A stretch of DNA of 64,000 nt from Zeimonas sp964538505 (GCA_964538505.1 CAZIDY010000006.1:1-64000), one strand, 5' to 3'; numbered from the stretch's first letter, positions 16,572 through 26,449 are shown. Made by a program: numbers and translations. The notes: generated from the sequence alone by a model not told the origin.

Positions 16572-17505
16572 AGCGCGCGCGCGCAACGCCGAGCAGATCC
16601 TGCGCCGGCTGGAGTGGACGGTGCTGCGCCGGCTCGACGGCCTGCTGCAGGGCGACTACCGCACGCTCTTTCGGGGCAGCGGGCTCGACCTCGCCGACCT
16701 GCGCGAATACCAGCACCACGACGACGTGCGCTACATCGACTGGAACGTCACCGCACGGCTGCAGACACCGTATGTTCGCGAATACACCGAATCGCGCGAA
16801 ATCGCCGTCTGGATGCTGCTCGACCTGAGCGCGTCGATCGACTTCGGCTCCGGACACGTGAACAAGCACGCCGTCTCGCGCGACTTCGTCGCGGTGCTCG
16901 CGCGGTTGCTCACTCGTCACGGCAACCGCATCGGCGCGCTGTTCTACGGCAACGGCGTCGAGTCGGTGCTGCCCGCACGCAGCGGGCGCATGCAGGTACT
17001 GCAACTGATGCATCGCATGACACGCCGTCCGCCGCATGTGAATACACGCGGCACCGATCTGCGCGAACTGCTGCGGATGGCATCGCAGACGATCCGCAAG
17101 CGCTCGCTCGTGTTCGTCGTTTCCGACTTCTTCTCTGCGCCCGGCTGGGCGGCACCGCTCGCGCAACTCGTGCACCGCCACGAAGTGATCGCCGTGCGCT
17201 TGCACGATCCGCTCGAGCACCGGCTGCCGGATCTGGGTCTCGTCACGATGCAGGATGCCGAGACCGGAGAGCAGCTGTTCGTCGACACCCACGATCTCGC
17301 ATTCCGCCGCCGCTTCGCGCAGGCGGCCGAAAAACGCGAGAACGCGCTGCGCGAAGCTTTCGCCGCCGCCGGCGCCGACGTGCTCGAATTGTCCACCGAA
17401 GACGACCTGGTCGATGCGATCCTGCGCTTCGCTGACCTGCGCAAGCGGCGCGGCCGCTTCGGCGCTACCTCTGCGCTCGTCGAAAACCCGGGGAGCGTGC
17501 CATGA
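16546..17505 (+). CDS. DUF58-domain protein of the MoxR system
   Basis: 319 residues. DUF58 signature: GLDLADLREYQHHDDVRYID then WNVTARLQTPYVREY, followed by a VWA-like fold with LLDLSASIDFGS in place of a canonical MIDAS DxSxS and VFVVSDF later. It is expected to bridge the MoxR ATPase to a membrane complex. The start ATG lies inside the end of moxR (26-bp overlap); the stop overlaps the next ATG by 4 bp. No membrane segment is obvious, unlike many DUF58 proteins with two N-terminal helices. Confidence 0.88.
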   Translation: MSTQALPSEARARNAEQILRRLEWTVLRRLDGLLQGDYRTLFRGSGLDLADLREYQHHDDVRYIDWNVTARLQTPYVREYTESREIAVWMLLDLSASIDFGSGHVNKHAVSRDFVAVLARLLTRHGNRIGALFYGNGVESVLPARSGRMQVLQLMHRMTRRPPHVNTRGTDLRELLRMASQTIRKRSLVFVVSDFFSAPGWAAPLAQLVHRHEVIAVRLHDPLEHRLPDLGLVTMQDAETGEQLFVDTHDLAFRRRFAQAAEKRENALREAFAAAGADVLELSTEDDLVDAILRFADLRKRRGRFGATSALVENPGSVP

Positions 17506-18539
17506 GCTTCCTTTGGCCTCATCTGCTGTGGCTTCTCGCCGCGATTCCCTTGCTCGTCGCGTTGTATTTCTGGGCGCTGTGGCGTCGCAAGAAGGTCGCC
17601 GTCCGCTACGCCGGGCTCGAGCTCGTGCGCGAAGCCGCCGGCCGGCAGGGCTGGCGCAGGCACATTCCGCCGCTGCTGTTCCTGCTGGCGATCACCGCGC
17701 TGCTGCTCGCGGTCGCGCGGCCGAGCGCGGTCGTCACACTGCCATCGAAGCACGAGACGGTGATCCTCACGATGGACGTCTCCGGCAGCATGCGCGCAAG
17801 CGACGTCGTTCCCACCCGACTCGGTGCGGCACAGCTCGCTGCGCGCTCCTTCGTCGAACAACAGCCGCGCAGCACGCGCGTAGGCATCGTCACCTTCGGC
17901 GGCGGCGCGGCGCTCGTGCAGCCGCCGACGCAGAGCCGCGACGACCTGCTGCTGGCGATCGACCGCTTCGAGCTGCAGCGCGGCACCGCGGTCGGCAGCG
18001 GCATTCTCATGTCGCTGAAGACGCTCTTTCCCGGGCAGGAGTTCGAGGTTCCGTCGCACGACGCACGCCGCGCCGCGCGCGCAACATCGCTCGACGCACC
18101 GCGCAATCCGGCCGCCGAGCCGCTCGCACCGGTCGCCCCCGGCTCGTACACGTCGGCGGTGGTGATCCTGCTCTCCGACGGCCAGACAACGACCGGCCCC
18201 GACCCGATCGAGGCCGCCCGGCTCGCCGCCGACCGCGGCGTGCGCATCTACACGGTAGGCATCGGAACACCGAACGGAGAGATCCTGATCGGCGATGGCT
18301 GGTCGATGCGCGTACGGCTCGACGAGGAAGCGCTGAAGGCCATCGCGAAGACGACCGACGCCGAGTATTTCTACGCCGGCACGGCCACCGAGCTGAAGAC
18401 GGTCTACGACTCGCTGACGAGCAAGCTCGTGTTCGAGACGCGCGACACCGAGATCACGTCGCTGTTCGCGGCGGTGGCGGCGGTGCTGGCGATCGTATCG
18501 GCGCTGTTGTCGATGATCTGGTTCAACCGGGTGCTCTGA
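17502..18539 (+). CDS. VWA-domain membrane protein (BatA-like)
   Basis: 345 residues. Two N-terminal membrane helices (about 5-27 and 57-73), a periplasm-facing von Willebrand A domain with intact MIDAS D92-V-S-G-S-M, and a C-terminal helix (about 317-340). This is the BatA architecture. The insert around residues 180-215 (Arg/Ala/Pro-rich) is unlike the neighbouring sequence and may be a loop. Last gene of the protease-MoxR-DUF58-VWA unit. BatB/BatC/BatD partners, found in many Bacteroidetes and some Proteobacteria, are missing here. Confidence 0.9.
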   Translation: MSFLWPHLLWLLAAIPLLVALYFWALWRRKKVAVRYAGLELVREAAGRQGWRRHIPPLLFLLAITALLLAVARPSAVVTLPSKHETVILTMDVSGSMRASDVVPTRLGAAQLAARSFVEQQPRSTRVGIVTFGGGAALVQPPTQSRDDLLLAIDRFELQRGTAVGSGILMSLKTLFPGQEFEVPSHDARRAARATSLDAPRNPAAEPLAPVAPGSYTSAVVILLSDGQTTTGPDPIEAARLAADRGVRIYTVGIGTPNGEILIGDGWSMRVRLDEEALKAIAKTTDAEYFYAGTATELKTVYDSLTSKLVFETRDTEITSLFAAVAAVLAIVSALLSMIWFNRVL

Positions 18540-18598
18540 ACGCTTTGACCCTCGCTCCGCTCGCGACTACGCTTCCTGCATTCTGGAAGAAAATCGGA

Positions 18599-18706
18599 AT
18601 GAAGGGCGACATCAAGGACTTCGGTCGCTGGATGAACAGGCCCGAAGCAACCGCCGGAATCATGATCCAGACCGTGGCCCAATTCCTGGCCACGATCCGG
18701 ACATGA
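18599..18706 (+). CDS. Possible small protein of 35 residues
   Basis: Reading frame MKGDIKDFGRWMNRPEATAG and onward to a stop, in the 218-bp gap between the VWA gene and srkA. The amino acid mix is protein-like (not the Arg/Ala/Pro-rich look of shadow frames) and GGAAG lies about 10 nt ahead of the ATG. The frame is also open upstream (FWKKIG), so it could be the tail of an eroded longer gene. I do not recognise a family. Confidence 0.3.
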   Translation: MKGDIKDFGRWMNRPEATAGIMIQTVAQFLATIRT

Positions 18707-18757
18707 ACCAGCGCGACGAGTCGCAGTCAAAAACCCCTCTTCCCGCCGACCACGCGC

Positions 18758-19795
18758 TCAGGCTTCGAGCGGCAACTCACTCATCGCGGCAATCTGCTCG
18801 CGCAGCTCGAGCACCCGATCCTGCCAGTAGCGCTGCGTGCCGAACCATGGGAACGCTGCCGGAAACGCAGGGTCGTCCCAGCGCCGGGCGATCCATGCGC
18901 TGTAGTGGATGAGCCGCAGCGTGCGCAACGGCTCGATCAGCGCAAGCTCGCGCCGGTCGAAGTCGACGAAGTCCTCGTAGCCGGCGAGCACGTCCGAGAG
19001 CTGTCGCGTCATCTCGGCGCGGTCGCCCGACAGCAGCATCCACAGGTCCTGCACCGCCGGGCCGTTGCGGGCGTCGTCGAAGTCGACGAAATGCGGGCCA
19101 TCGTCGGTCCACAGGATGTTGCCGGCGTGGCAGTCGCCGTGCAGCTTCCGGATGCGCACGTTCCCCGCACGATCGAAGGCGCTGCGCACGGCGCCGAGCG
19201 CCTGGTCGGCGGCGGCGACCCAGGCTGGCCGCAGTTCGACCGGGATCAGACCGGCGGCGACAAGGAATTCCCGCGGCTCGCTGCCGAAGCTCTCGAGGTC
19301 GAGCGTCGGTCGCTCGACGAACGGCCGGGAGCCGCCCGCCGCGTGAATACGCCCGATGAAGCGGCCGATCCACTCGAGCGTCTCCGGATCGCCGAGCTCG
19401 GGAGCCCGCCCACCACGACGCGGATAGACGGCGAAGCGATATCCGTCGAACATCGCCAACGTGGACGACAGCAGCGTCGCCAGGCCGACCGCGCTATCCG
19501 CGGCATCCACCACGGTCGGATCCACCGACAGCGGCGCGACCACCGGAATCTCGCGCTCCGCCAGCTCGAGCACGAACGCGTGCTCCTCGGCGATCTGCGC
19601 GTCAGTCCATCTTCCGGGACGGTAGAACTTGGCAACGACCGTGCCGCCTTCCTCGAGCCCCACCTGGTAGACGCGGTTCTCGTAGCTGTTCAGCGCGAGG
19701 AAGCGTCCATCGCTGCGCAGCCCGCCCGACTCGAGCGCGTCGAGCATCCGGTCGGGGGTGAGGTCGGCGTAAGGGCGAGCCGTCATTCCGGCCAT
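18758..19795 (-). CDS. srkA: Stress-response serine/threonine kinase SrkA (RdoA/YihE)
   Basis: 345 residues, APH/choline-kinase-like fold. Close to Escherichia coli SrkA along the whole length: LNSYENRVYQ, VVAKFYRPGRWT, EEHAFVLEL, catalytic loop LHGDCHAGNILW and metal-binding VDFDDARNGPAVQDLWML. SrkA counters Cpx-linked and MazF-linked stress death and is a Cpx regulon member in enterobacteria; a CpxRA-like pair lies elsewhere in this window. The start could be the first ATG (MAGMTARP) or the one three codons later; neither has a strong Shine-Dalgarno. Next to an SH3b protein gene on the same strand. Confidence 0.93.
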   Translation of the reverse strand: MAGMTARPYADLTPDRMLDALESGGLRSDGRFLALNSYENRVYQVGLEEGGTVVAKFYRPGRWTDAQIAEEHAFVLELAEREIPVVAPLSVDPTVVDAADSAVGLATLLSSTLAMFDGYRFAVYPRRGGRAPELGDPETLEWIGRFIGRIHAAGGSRPFVERPTLDLESFGSEPREFLVAAGLIPVELRPAWVAAADQALGAVRSAFDRAGNVRIRKLHGDCHAGNILWTDDGPHFVDFDDARNGPAVQDLWMLLSGDRAEMTRQLSDVLAGYEDFVDFDRRELALIEPLRTLRLIHYSAWIARRWDDPAFPAAFPWFGTQRYWQDRVLELREQIAAMSELPLEA

Positions 19796-19824
19796 TGTCG
19801 CCGGAACCCGGGCCGCTCAGCTTC

Positions 19825-20286
19825 TCACCACCCCCACAGCAGCCGCTTCGCGACCCAGCCGACCAGGCCGTCGGCGTCGCGGATCTTCGCCCAGTCGCCC
19901 TTGTTCGAAAGCGTGCGCAGCACGTCGCCGTAGTTCGCCTTGCCGATCACGCGCGTGTTCGTGCCGGGGCCCTTGCGGATGTTCACCACCTTCGACTTCA
20001 CGACGTAGTGCGGCTTGCCGGCGGTGAGCGGCCGGTAGACCCAGCCCTTGTCGCTTTCGAAGTCCTGCACCTGCAGCCAGTTGCCCTTGCGGCTGACGAC
20101 CTGCAGCGGATAGCCGCGACTGAGCAGCCAGATGCTCTCGTGGTTGGTGCCCGGGCCGGCGCGCATGTTGATCTCGGGCCGGTCGACGCTGACCATCTGG
20201 CGCGCCTGCGCAAACGGTGTGGCGCAAAGGCCGAGCAGCACGAGGAAGACAAAAAGGAAACGGCGAAGGCTCGACGGACGGGTCAT
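19825..20286 (-). CDS. Secreted protein with two bacterial SH3 domains
   Basis: 153 residues. A signal peptide (basic start, FLFVFLVLLGLCATPFAQA) with likely cleavage after AQA, then two SH3b domains: INMRAGPGTNHESIWLLSRG...WLQVQDF and VNIRKGPGTNTRVIGKANYG...WAKIRD, ending LVGWVAKRLLWGW. Such proteins are periplasmic or envelope-associated and are thought to bind cell wall or partner proteins. It precedes srkA by 29 bp, so a shared transcript is likely. Confidence 0.87.
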   Translation of the reverse strand: MTRPSSLRRFLFVFLVLLGLCATPFAQARQMVSVDRPEINMRAGPGTNHESIWLLSRGYPLQVVSRKGNWLQVQDFESDKGWVYRPLTAGKPHYVVKSKVVNIRKGPGTNTRVIGKANYGDVLRTLSNKGDWAKIRDADGLVGWVAKRLLWGW

Positions 20287-20383
20287 CGGATGGGGGGTTC
20301 CTCAAAGCGGTGGACGACGATCGATGCACGTCCATTGCGGACGCGCCATCATTCTAGAGCCGTCGTCGCCGCTATTGAACCCC

Positions 20384-20671
20384 CTAGCCGAACTTGTACA
20401 GCACCCCGTAGCCGCCGCGCGGGTACGACCAGTCGACATTGAAATGCTCGTTGCACACCAGCCGGCACGTGCCGCATTCGAGGCAGCCGTCGGTGGACAG
20501 CGTGACGCGACCGTCGTCGCCGAGCGAGTAGCACGCCGCCGGGCACGCCCAGGTGCACGACTTCGTCTCGCACTTCTCCTGACAGACGTCGGGCTCCTTG
20601 ATCGAGATGTGCGGACGTCCTTCGTCGACGCGATAGCGGTTCTCGAACAGCTTCTCTTCAACGTTGCTCAT
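20384..20671 (-). CDS. fixX: FixX-type ferredoxin-like protein
   Basis: 95 residues. Conserved cysteines lie in CETKSCTWACPAACY and CLECGTCRLVC, the FixX pattern holding the iron-sulfur cluster(s), ending with YPRGGYGVLYKFG, a typical FixX tail. Its start overlaps the fixC stop by 4 bp. FixX works with FixC as the quinone-side electron carrier of the FixABCX complex, which couples NADH oxidation to reduction of quinone and a low-potential ferredoxin or flavodoxin. Confidence 0.94.
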   Translation of the reverse strand: MSNVEEKLFENRYRVDEGRPHISIKEPDVCQEKCETKSCTWACPAACYSLGDDGRVTLSTDGCLECGTCRLVCNEHFNVDWSYPRGGYGVLYKFG

Positions 20672-21966
20672 CGTAGCGCCCTCATCAGCTTGATCGCATC
20701 GCCGAACAATCCGAAGCGCGATCGTTTCTCCACGAATTCGCGCTTGATCTGCTTTTCCTTCGTGAGCTTGTCCACGCCGTCGACCTTCAGCAGCGTGTGC
20801 GCGGCGCGCGACATCAGCTCGGGGTACGTCGTAAGGAACTGGCGGTTGCCGTGCAGGATCTCCGGTACGTCGCGGTATTTCTTCAGGTCTTTCATGACGA
20901 AGCTCTGCTCGAGCGCCTTGCGATAGCGCTTCAGGTTCGCCGCGGTGTATGCGCGCCCCTCGTCGCGCAGCTTCAGGATCGTCTCGGCGGCAAGCCGTCC
21001 GGTGGTCATGGCCAGGTTCGAGCCTTCGCGGTGGACCGCGTTCACGAAGCCGCCCGAGTCGCCGCAGATCACCCAGCCTTCACCGTGCACCGCCGGAATC
21101 GCGTTGTAGCCGCCCTCGGGGATCAGGTGCGCGGAATACTCCTTCACCTCGGAGCCGGCGATCAGCGGCTTCACCGACGGATGCTCCTTCATTTCCTCGA
21201 GCAGCTGATAGGGCGTGACGCGCGCAGTGCGGAAATCGTCGACCATGCAGCCGACGCCGATCGAGACCGATTCCTTGTTCGTGTACAGGAAGCCGGTGCC
21301 GACCATGCCCTTGGTGATCTTGCCGAGCATCTCGATGACGACACCGCTGTCGCCCGAGATGTTGAAGCGCTCCTCGATCGTCGCCTTCGGCAGGAAGTGC
21401 ATCTCCTTCACCGCGAGCGCGACGTCCTTCGCCTCGACGGGAGCGCGCAGGCCGGACTTCATTGCCACCAGCGAGTTCACGCCGTCGGCGAGCACGACGA
21501 CATCGGCGCGGATGTCGCCGTTGGCACGGTCGGTACGCACGCCGACGACGCGATCGCCTTCCTTCAGCAGCTCGAGCACGGTGGTCTCGCAGATCAGCAG
21601 CGCACCGGCGTCCTGCACCTTCTTCGAAAACCACTTGTCGAGGTTCGCACGGATGACCGTGTAGCGTGTCGGCTGCTCGTCGGGCTCGGTGGTGCCGCGA
21701 AAGTGCGTGCCGACGTGCGATCGGTCGTCCATCAGCCACATGCGCTGCTCGATCACCGCACGCTCGAGCGGTGCCTGCTTGCGGCAGTTCGGGATCACCG
21801 ACTCGAGCGCATCGACGTAAAGAATCGCGCCCTGCACGTTCTTCGAGCCGGGATACTCGCCGCGCTCGATCTGCAGCACCTTCATCCCTTCCTTCGCCAT
21901 CAGGTAGGCGGCCGTGTTGCCCGAAGGCCCCGCACCCACGACGATCGCATCGAATTTCTCGGCCAT
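20668..21966 (-). CDS. fixC: FixC, electron transfer flavoprotein-quinone oxidoreductase
   Basis: 432 residues, FAD-dependent membrane-associated oxidoreductase. N-terminal FAD loop VVGAGPSGNTAAYLMAKEG at about residues 8-26; a second FAD contact in VICGDSGGFVNAVHREGSN; the C-terminal part covers YPELMSRAAHTLLKVDG. The length matches FixC (about 430) rather than the 550-residue fused mitochondrial-type ETF-QO, as the ferredoxin is a separate gene (fixX) here. 38 bp downstream of fixB and overlapping fixX. Confidence 0.95.
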   Translation of the reverse strand: MAEKFDAIVVGAGPSGNTAAYLMAKEGMKVLQIERGEYPGSKNVQGAILYVDALESVIPNCRKQAPLERAVIEQRMWLMDDRSHVGTHFRGTTEPDEQPTRYTVIRANLDKWFSKKVQDAGALLICETTVLELLKEGDRVVGVRTDRANGDIRADVVVLADGVNSLVAMKSGLRAPVEAKDVALAVKEMHFLPKATIEERFNISGDSGVVIEMLGKITKGMVGTGFLYTNKESVSIGVGCMVDDFRTARVTPYQLLEEMKEHPSVKPLIAGSEVKEYSAHLIPEGGYNAIPAVHGEGWVICGDSGGFVNAVHREGSNLAMTTGRLAAETILKLRDEGRAYTAANLKRYRKALEQSFVMKDLKKYRDVPEILHGNRQFLTTYPELMSRAAHTLLKVDGVDKLTKEKQIKREFVEKRSRFGLFGDAIKLMRALR

Positions 21967-22004
21967 GTCCGCTCCTCGTGCCGGCGTTCGTGCCGTGGCT
22001 GCGT

Positions 22005-23144
22005 TTACGGGTGCTGCACCGCGCCGACCGGCGCGCGCTGGGCCTTGCGCTCGCGCAGCGCGGCGGTGAGCGCCGGCAGGATCTGCAGGGCGTCGCCGAC
22101 GATCGCGTAGGTGGCGAAGTCCATGATCGGCGCCTTGGGGTCGCTGTTGATCGCGACGATGACGTCGGCGCCCTCGACGCCGACGCGGTGCTGGATCGCA
22201 CCGGAGATTCCGGCCGCGATGTACAGCTTCGGCCGGATCGTCTTGCCCGTCTGGCCGATCTGGCGCTCGGGCGCGATCCATCCGGCCTGCGCGACCGGAC
22301 GCGAGCCACCGTACTCGCCACCGAGCACCTGCGCAAGCTCCTCGACCAGCCGGAAGTTCTCCGGCTTGCCCAGGCCGCGCCCGCCGGCGACGACGATGTC
22401 GGCGTAGGCGAGCTGCGCCTTGTCGGCGTCGGCGTCGGGGATGTACGACAGCAGCTTCGTGACGACATCGGCCTCGTCGAGCGCAACCTGTTCCTCGACG
22501 ATGGTGCCGCTGCGCGCGTCGTCGGGCTTCGGCATCGCCATCACGCGTGGGCGTACCGTGGCCATCTGCGGCCGGTACTCGAGCGTGTGGATCGTGCACA
22601 GCAGCGTTCCACCGAAGGTGGGCCGCGTGGCGGCGAGGCTGTGTGTCTCGTCGTCGATGCGCAGCTCGGTGCAGTCGGCGGTGAGCCCGGTGCCGAGGGT
22701 CGTGGCCACCGCGCCGGCGAGATCGCGTCCGAGCGTGGTGGCGCCGAGCAGCAGAATCTCGGGGCGGCGCAGCTCGATCAGCTCGGTGAGCGCCTTCGTG
22801 TACGGATCGGTTCGGTAATGTGCGAGCACCGGATGGCGGACCATGTGCACGACGTCGGCGCCGTACCGGATCGCGTCGGCGGCAGCCTCGTCGGTCGCCG
22901 CGTCGTCCGGGCCGAGCACGACGCCCGACAGCGGAACGCCGAGGTGATCGGCAAGCTTGCGCCCTTCGCCGAGCAGCTCCCACGACACCGGTTGAACGCG
23001 CCCGCGCTCGAGCTCGACGTTCACCCAGACGCCGCGCCAGGCGCCGAGGTCGGTGCCCGATTCGCGCCGCGGCGCCGCCGCCGCGGCCGCGGGTCCGGCT
23101 GCGTCGTCGGCCGACGTATCCGTTGTCCTGTCGACCTCGCTCAT
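22005..23144 (-). CDS. fixB: FixB, electron transfer flavoprotein alpha subunit
   Basis: 379 residues. The FAD-binding C-terminal domain is clear: VVAGGRGLGKPENFRLVEEL, VAQAGWIAPERQIGQTGKT, LYIAAGISGAIQH and INSDPKAPIMDFATY. The first 30 or so residues (Asp/Ala-rich, including a run of alanines) extend beyond the usual N-terminus but are in frame with the ATG overlapping the fixA stop (ATGA). With FixA it forms the bifurcating flavoprotein that splits electrons from NADH. Confidence 0.95.
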   Translation of the reverse strand: MSEVDRTTDTSADDAAGPAAAAAAPRRESGTDLGAWRGVWVNVELERGRVQPVSWELLGEGRKLADHLGVPLSGVVLGPDDAATDEAAADAIRYGADVVHMVRHPVLAHYRTDPYTKALTELIELRRPEILLLGATTLGRDLAGAVATTLGTGLTADCTELRIDDETHSLAATRPTFGGTLLCTIHTLEYRPQMATVRPRVMAMPKPDDARSGTIVEEQVALDEADVVTKLLSYIPDADADKAQLAYADIVVAGGRGLGKPENFRLVEELAQVLGGEYGGSRPVAQAGWIAPERQIGQTGKTIRPKLYIAAGISGAIQHRVGVEGADVIVAINSDPKAPIMDFATYAIVGDALQILPALTAALRERKAQRAPVGAVQHP

Positions 23145-23977
23145 GCTGCAATCTCCGTTTCGAGCGACGGGTGTTCCTCGAAGAGCCGCGCGAGCAGCGC
23201 GTCGACCGCTTCGCGCGGATCCTTGCCGGTGGTGTCGATGCTGTGCGCCTTCACCGCGCGCGCCGAAGGCGCGAACACCTTCTTGACCACCGTCGGCGAG
23301 CCTTTCAGCCCGCAGCGCGTGAGCTCGGCGATACCGGCCGCCTTGTGGTCCCATTCGGCGATCGCGCAGCGCGCGGCACGGAACATGTCGTCCATGCCGG
23401 CGAAGCGGATCGTGTTCGCGCCTTCCATCATCGTCACCAGGCACGGCAGCTTCGTCTGCAGGACCTGCACGCCACCCTCGGCGCGCCGGTGCACGACGAT
23501 CTCGCGCGCTTCGGGGTCGACGCGCTCGATCTTCGACACGTAGGTGAGCTGCTGCAGCCCGAGGCGGCGCGCGATGCCGGGCCCGACCTGCGCGGTATCG
23601 CCGTCGATCGTCTGCTTGCCGCAAAAGACCATGTCGACCGGTTGGTCGGCGCCGATCGTGCGGATCGCCGAGGCCAGCGCATACGAGGTGGCGAGTGTGT
23701 CGGAGCCGGCGAACACGCGATCGGTGATCAGCACCGCGTCGTCAGCGCCGAAGGACACGCACTTGCGAAGCGCATCGACTGCCATCTTCGGGCCCATGCT
23801 GAGCACGGTGACGCGCGCACCGAAGCGATCGCGGATGCGCAGCGCCTCCTCGAGCGAGACCAGGTCGTACGGATTGACGACCGTCGGAACGCCCTGGCGC
23901 ATGATGGTGTTCGTCACCGGGTGGACCCGGATCTGGCTCGAGTCGGGGACCTGTTTCACGCATACGACGATGTGCAT
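23141..23977 (-). CDS. fixA: FixA, electron transfer flavoprotein beta subunit
   Basis: 278 residues. It opens MHIVVCVKQVPDSSQIRVHP and contains GVPTVVNPYDLVSLEEALR, VDMVFCGKQTIDGDTAQVGP and CLVTMMEGANTIRF, all typical of FixA rather than respiratory EtfB. GGAGGT lies 8 nt ahead of the ATG. First gene of the tightly overlapping fixABCX operon. A perfect FNR-type palindrome lies about 90 bp upstream, suggesting oxygen-responsive control. No nitrogenase genes are visible, so the complex may serve another low-potential reductive pathway. Confidence 0.95.
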   Translation of the reverse strand: MHIVVCVKQVPDSSQIRVHPVTNTIMRQGVPTVVNPYDLVSLEEALRIRDRFGARVTVLSMGPKMAVDALRKCVSFGADDAVLITDRVFAGSDTLATSYALASAIRTIGADQPVDMVFCGKQTIDGDTAQVGPGIARRLGLQQLTYVSKIERVDPEAREIVVHRRAEGGVQVLQTKLPCLVTMMEGANTIRFAGMDDMFRAARCAIAEWDHKAAGIAELTRCGLKGSPTVVKKVFAPSARAVKAHSIDTTGKDPREAVDALLARLFEEHPSLETEIAA

Positions 23978-24064
23978 CGCGTCGACCTCCGGTATTCCGG
24001 TACCGTTTTACCATTATTGCCCGCTGCGTACGATCCCCCGTCGGCGCCCCGTGCCCGGGGGCGC

Positions 24065-24078
24065 TTGATGCACATCAA
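24065..24078. promoter_or_regulatory. FNR/ANR-type operator, perfect palindrome
   Basis: TTGATGCACATCAA is an exact match to the FNR/ANR consensus TTGAT-N4-ATCAA, centred about 94 bp before the fixA start codon and 341 bp before ettA. The position suits activation of fixABCX under low oxygen. The family consensus is established; occupancy here is inference. Confidence 0.65.
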
Positions 24079-24340
24079 CCGATCGTCAACCGGGCACCCC
24101 GGGCGGCAGGCGGCGTGAGCGCCCGCTCCGGGTAACCGGCGTGTTTGAGTACCCGCGATGCTGTGCTGCCGCCTTCGCATGCCCCTGCGCCGCCGCCCGG
24201 CAGCGGTCGGCATCGTGTTTCTGCTCATCGCGACACTCGCCGCACCCGGCAGCGCGTTCGCGCGCCGCCTGCCTGGCGAGCAGGTCGCCCAGCACCTGGT
24301 CGACGTCGCAATGCGCGAATGGCGCGAATGGGGGTTTCCG

Positions 24341-24372
24341 CTTCTCCCTTCCCCCTTCTCCCTTCCCCTCCT
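24341..24372. repeat. Dispersed purine/pyrimidine repeat, locus A (pyrimidine arm only)
   Basis: Almost pure pyrimidine tract on the plus strand, built of CTTCTCCCTT and CCCCCTTCTC units. Its complement shares the 17-mer GGGAGAAGGGGGAAGGG with the repeat before the ccoN-like gene. Lies just ahead of ettA; no matching second arm was found. Confidence 0.7.
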
Positions 24373-24412
24373 GAAAACGAGACAATGGGCATCCACCACA
24401 ACCATCAAGCGA

Positions 24413-26086
<1,674 letters not shown>

Positions 26087-26090
26087 GGTG

Positions 26091-26144
26091 TGCAAGCCGC
26101 TGCGCTCACGCAACCCGCTGCGTGAACGCAGCCTGCTGCGCGAG
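26091..26144 (+). repeat. Three imperfect 18-bp direct repeats
   Basis: Units of the form CGCARCCYGCTGCGYGAR at 26091-26108 (most diverged), 26109-26126 and 26127-26144, with a partial fourth. Unit 2 joins unit 3 in a 7-bp stem (GCTGCGT-GA-ACGCAGC, 26117-26132). Placed right after the ettA stop; may act as a terminator-like element. Too few and too close together for a CRISPR array. Confidence 0.6.
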
Positions 26145-26359
26145 CGCAGGCACACGGCGCTCGCGCGGTGCACGACGCACTCGCACGGTGCGTGCGGCGA
26201 TGCCGGCGCGCATGCTCGCGATGCTCCAGCACAGCATCGACAACGCTCACGCAAAGCACGAGTCGACACGCTCGAGACGCCGCTCGTCGGGGGATACCCG
26301 CATCCTCGTCGTAGTTGTGTACACCCAGAGCAACGACGCACCGTTACAGGGGACAGCGC

Positions 26360-26375
26360 AGGCATTACGATTGCT
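26360..26375 (+). promoter_or_regulatory. Sigma-54-type promoter for prkA-yeaH-spoVR
   Basis: AGGCATTACGATTGCT matches TGGCAYR-N4-TTGCW at 14 of 16 positions with the obligatory GG-N10-GC spacing. Predicted start about 26386, giving a leader of about 64 nt with AAGGAGG ahead of the prkA ATG. Escherichia coli yeaGH is known to be RpoN/NtrC-dependent, which supports the reading. Confidence 0.6.
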
Positions 26376-26449
26376 GTTAACCGGCGCATGCGGCGGCTTC
26401 GCAAACGCATCAGGCGAAGCCGAAGAGCAGAAGTTCATAAGGAGGAACC

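Larger units (their letters stand above)
23978..24412. other. 435-bp divergent region between fixA and ettA
   Basis: Contains the FNR-type box, AT-richer DNA close to fixA suited to a -10 element (AATAAT on the minus strand near 24013-24018), and a plus-strand frame from about 24158 encoding a basic stretch and a convincing signal-peptide-like segment (VGIVFLLIATLAAPGSAFA), which runs in frame through the pyrimidine repeat into ettA without a stop. No complete separate gene is supported. Confidence 0.6.
26087..26449. other. 363-bp region between ettA and prkA with repeats and a sigma-54-type promoter
   Basis: No gene is supported. The first part carries three 18-bp repeats with hairpin potential; the second carries a sigma-54-type promoter, and a strong ribosome-binding site (AAGGAGG at about 26440-26446) sits ahead of prkA. 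Several GC-rich palindromic stretches lie between. Confidence 0.6.

Noticed and set aside
15546..18539. MoxR/VWA genes as an anti-phage ternary system
   Set aside because: The set is the common MoxR-DUF58-BatA arrangement, with no effector nuclease or mobile context.
18674..18693. Terminator GTGGCC-N8-GGCCAC
   Set aside because: A 6-bp stem without a U-tract, inside a possible small reading frame.
20293..20384. GGGGGTTC / GAACCCCC inverted repeat between fixX and the SH3b gene
   Set aside because: 8-bp arms 76 bp apart are too short and distant to support a structure.
26091..26144. CRISPR array
   Set aside because: Only three imperfect 18-bp units with no spacers; no cas genes.
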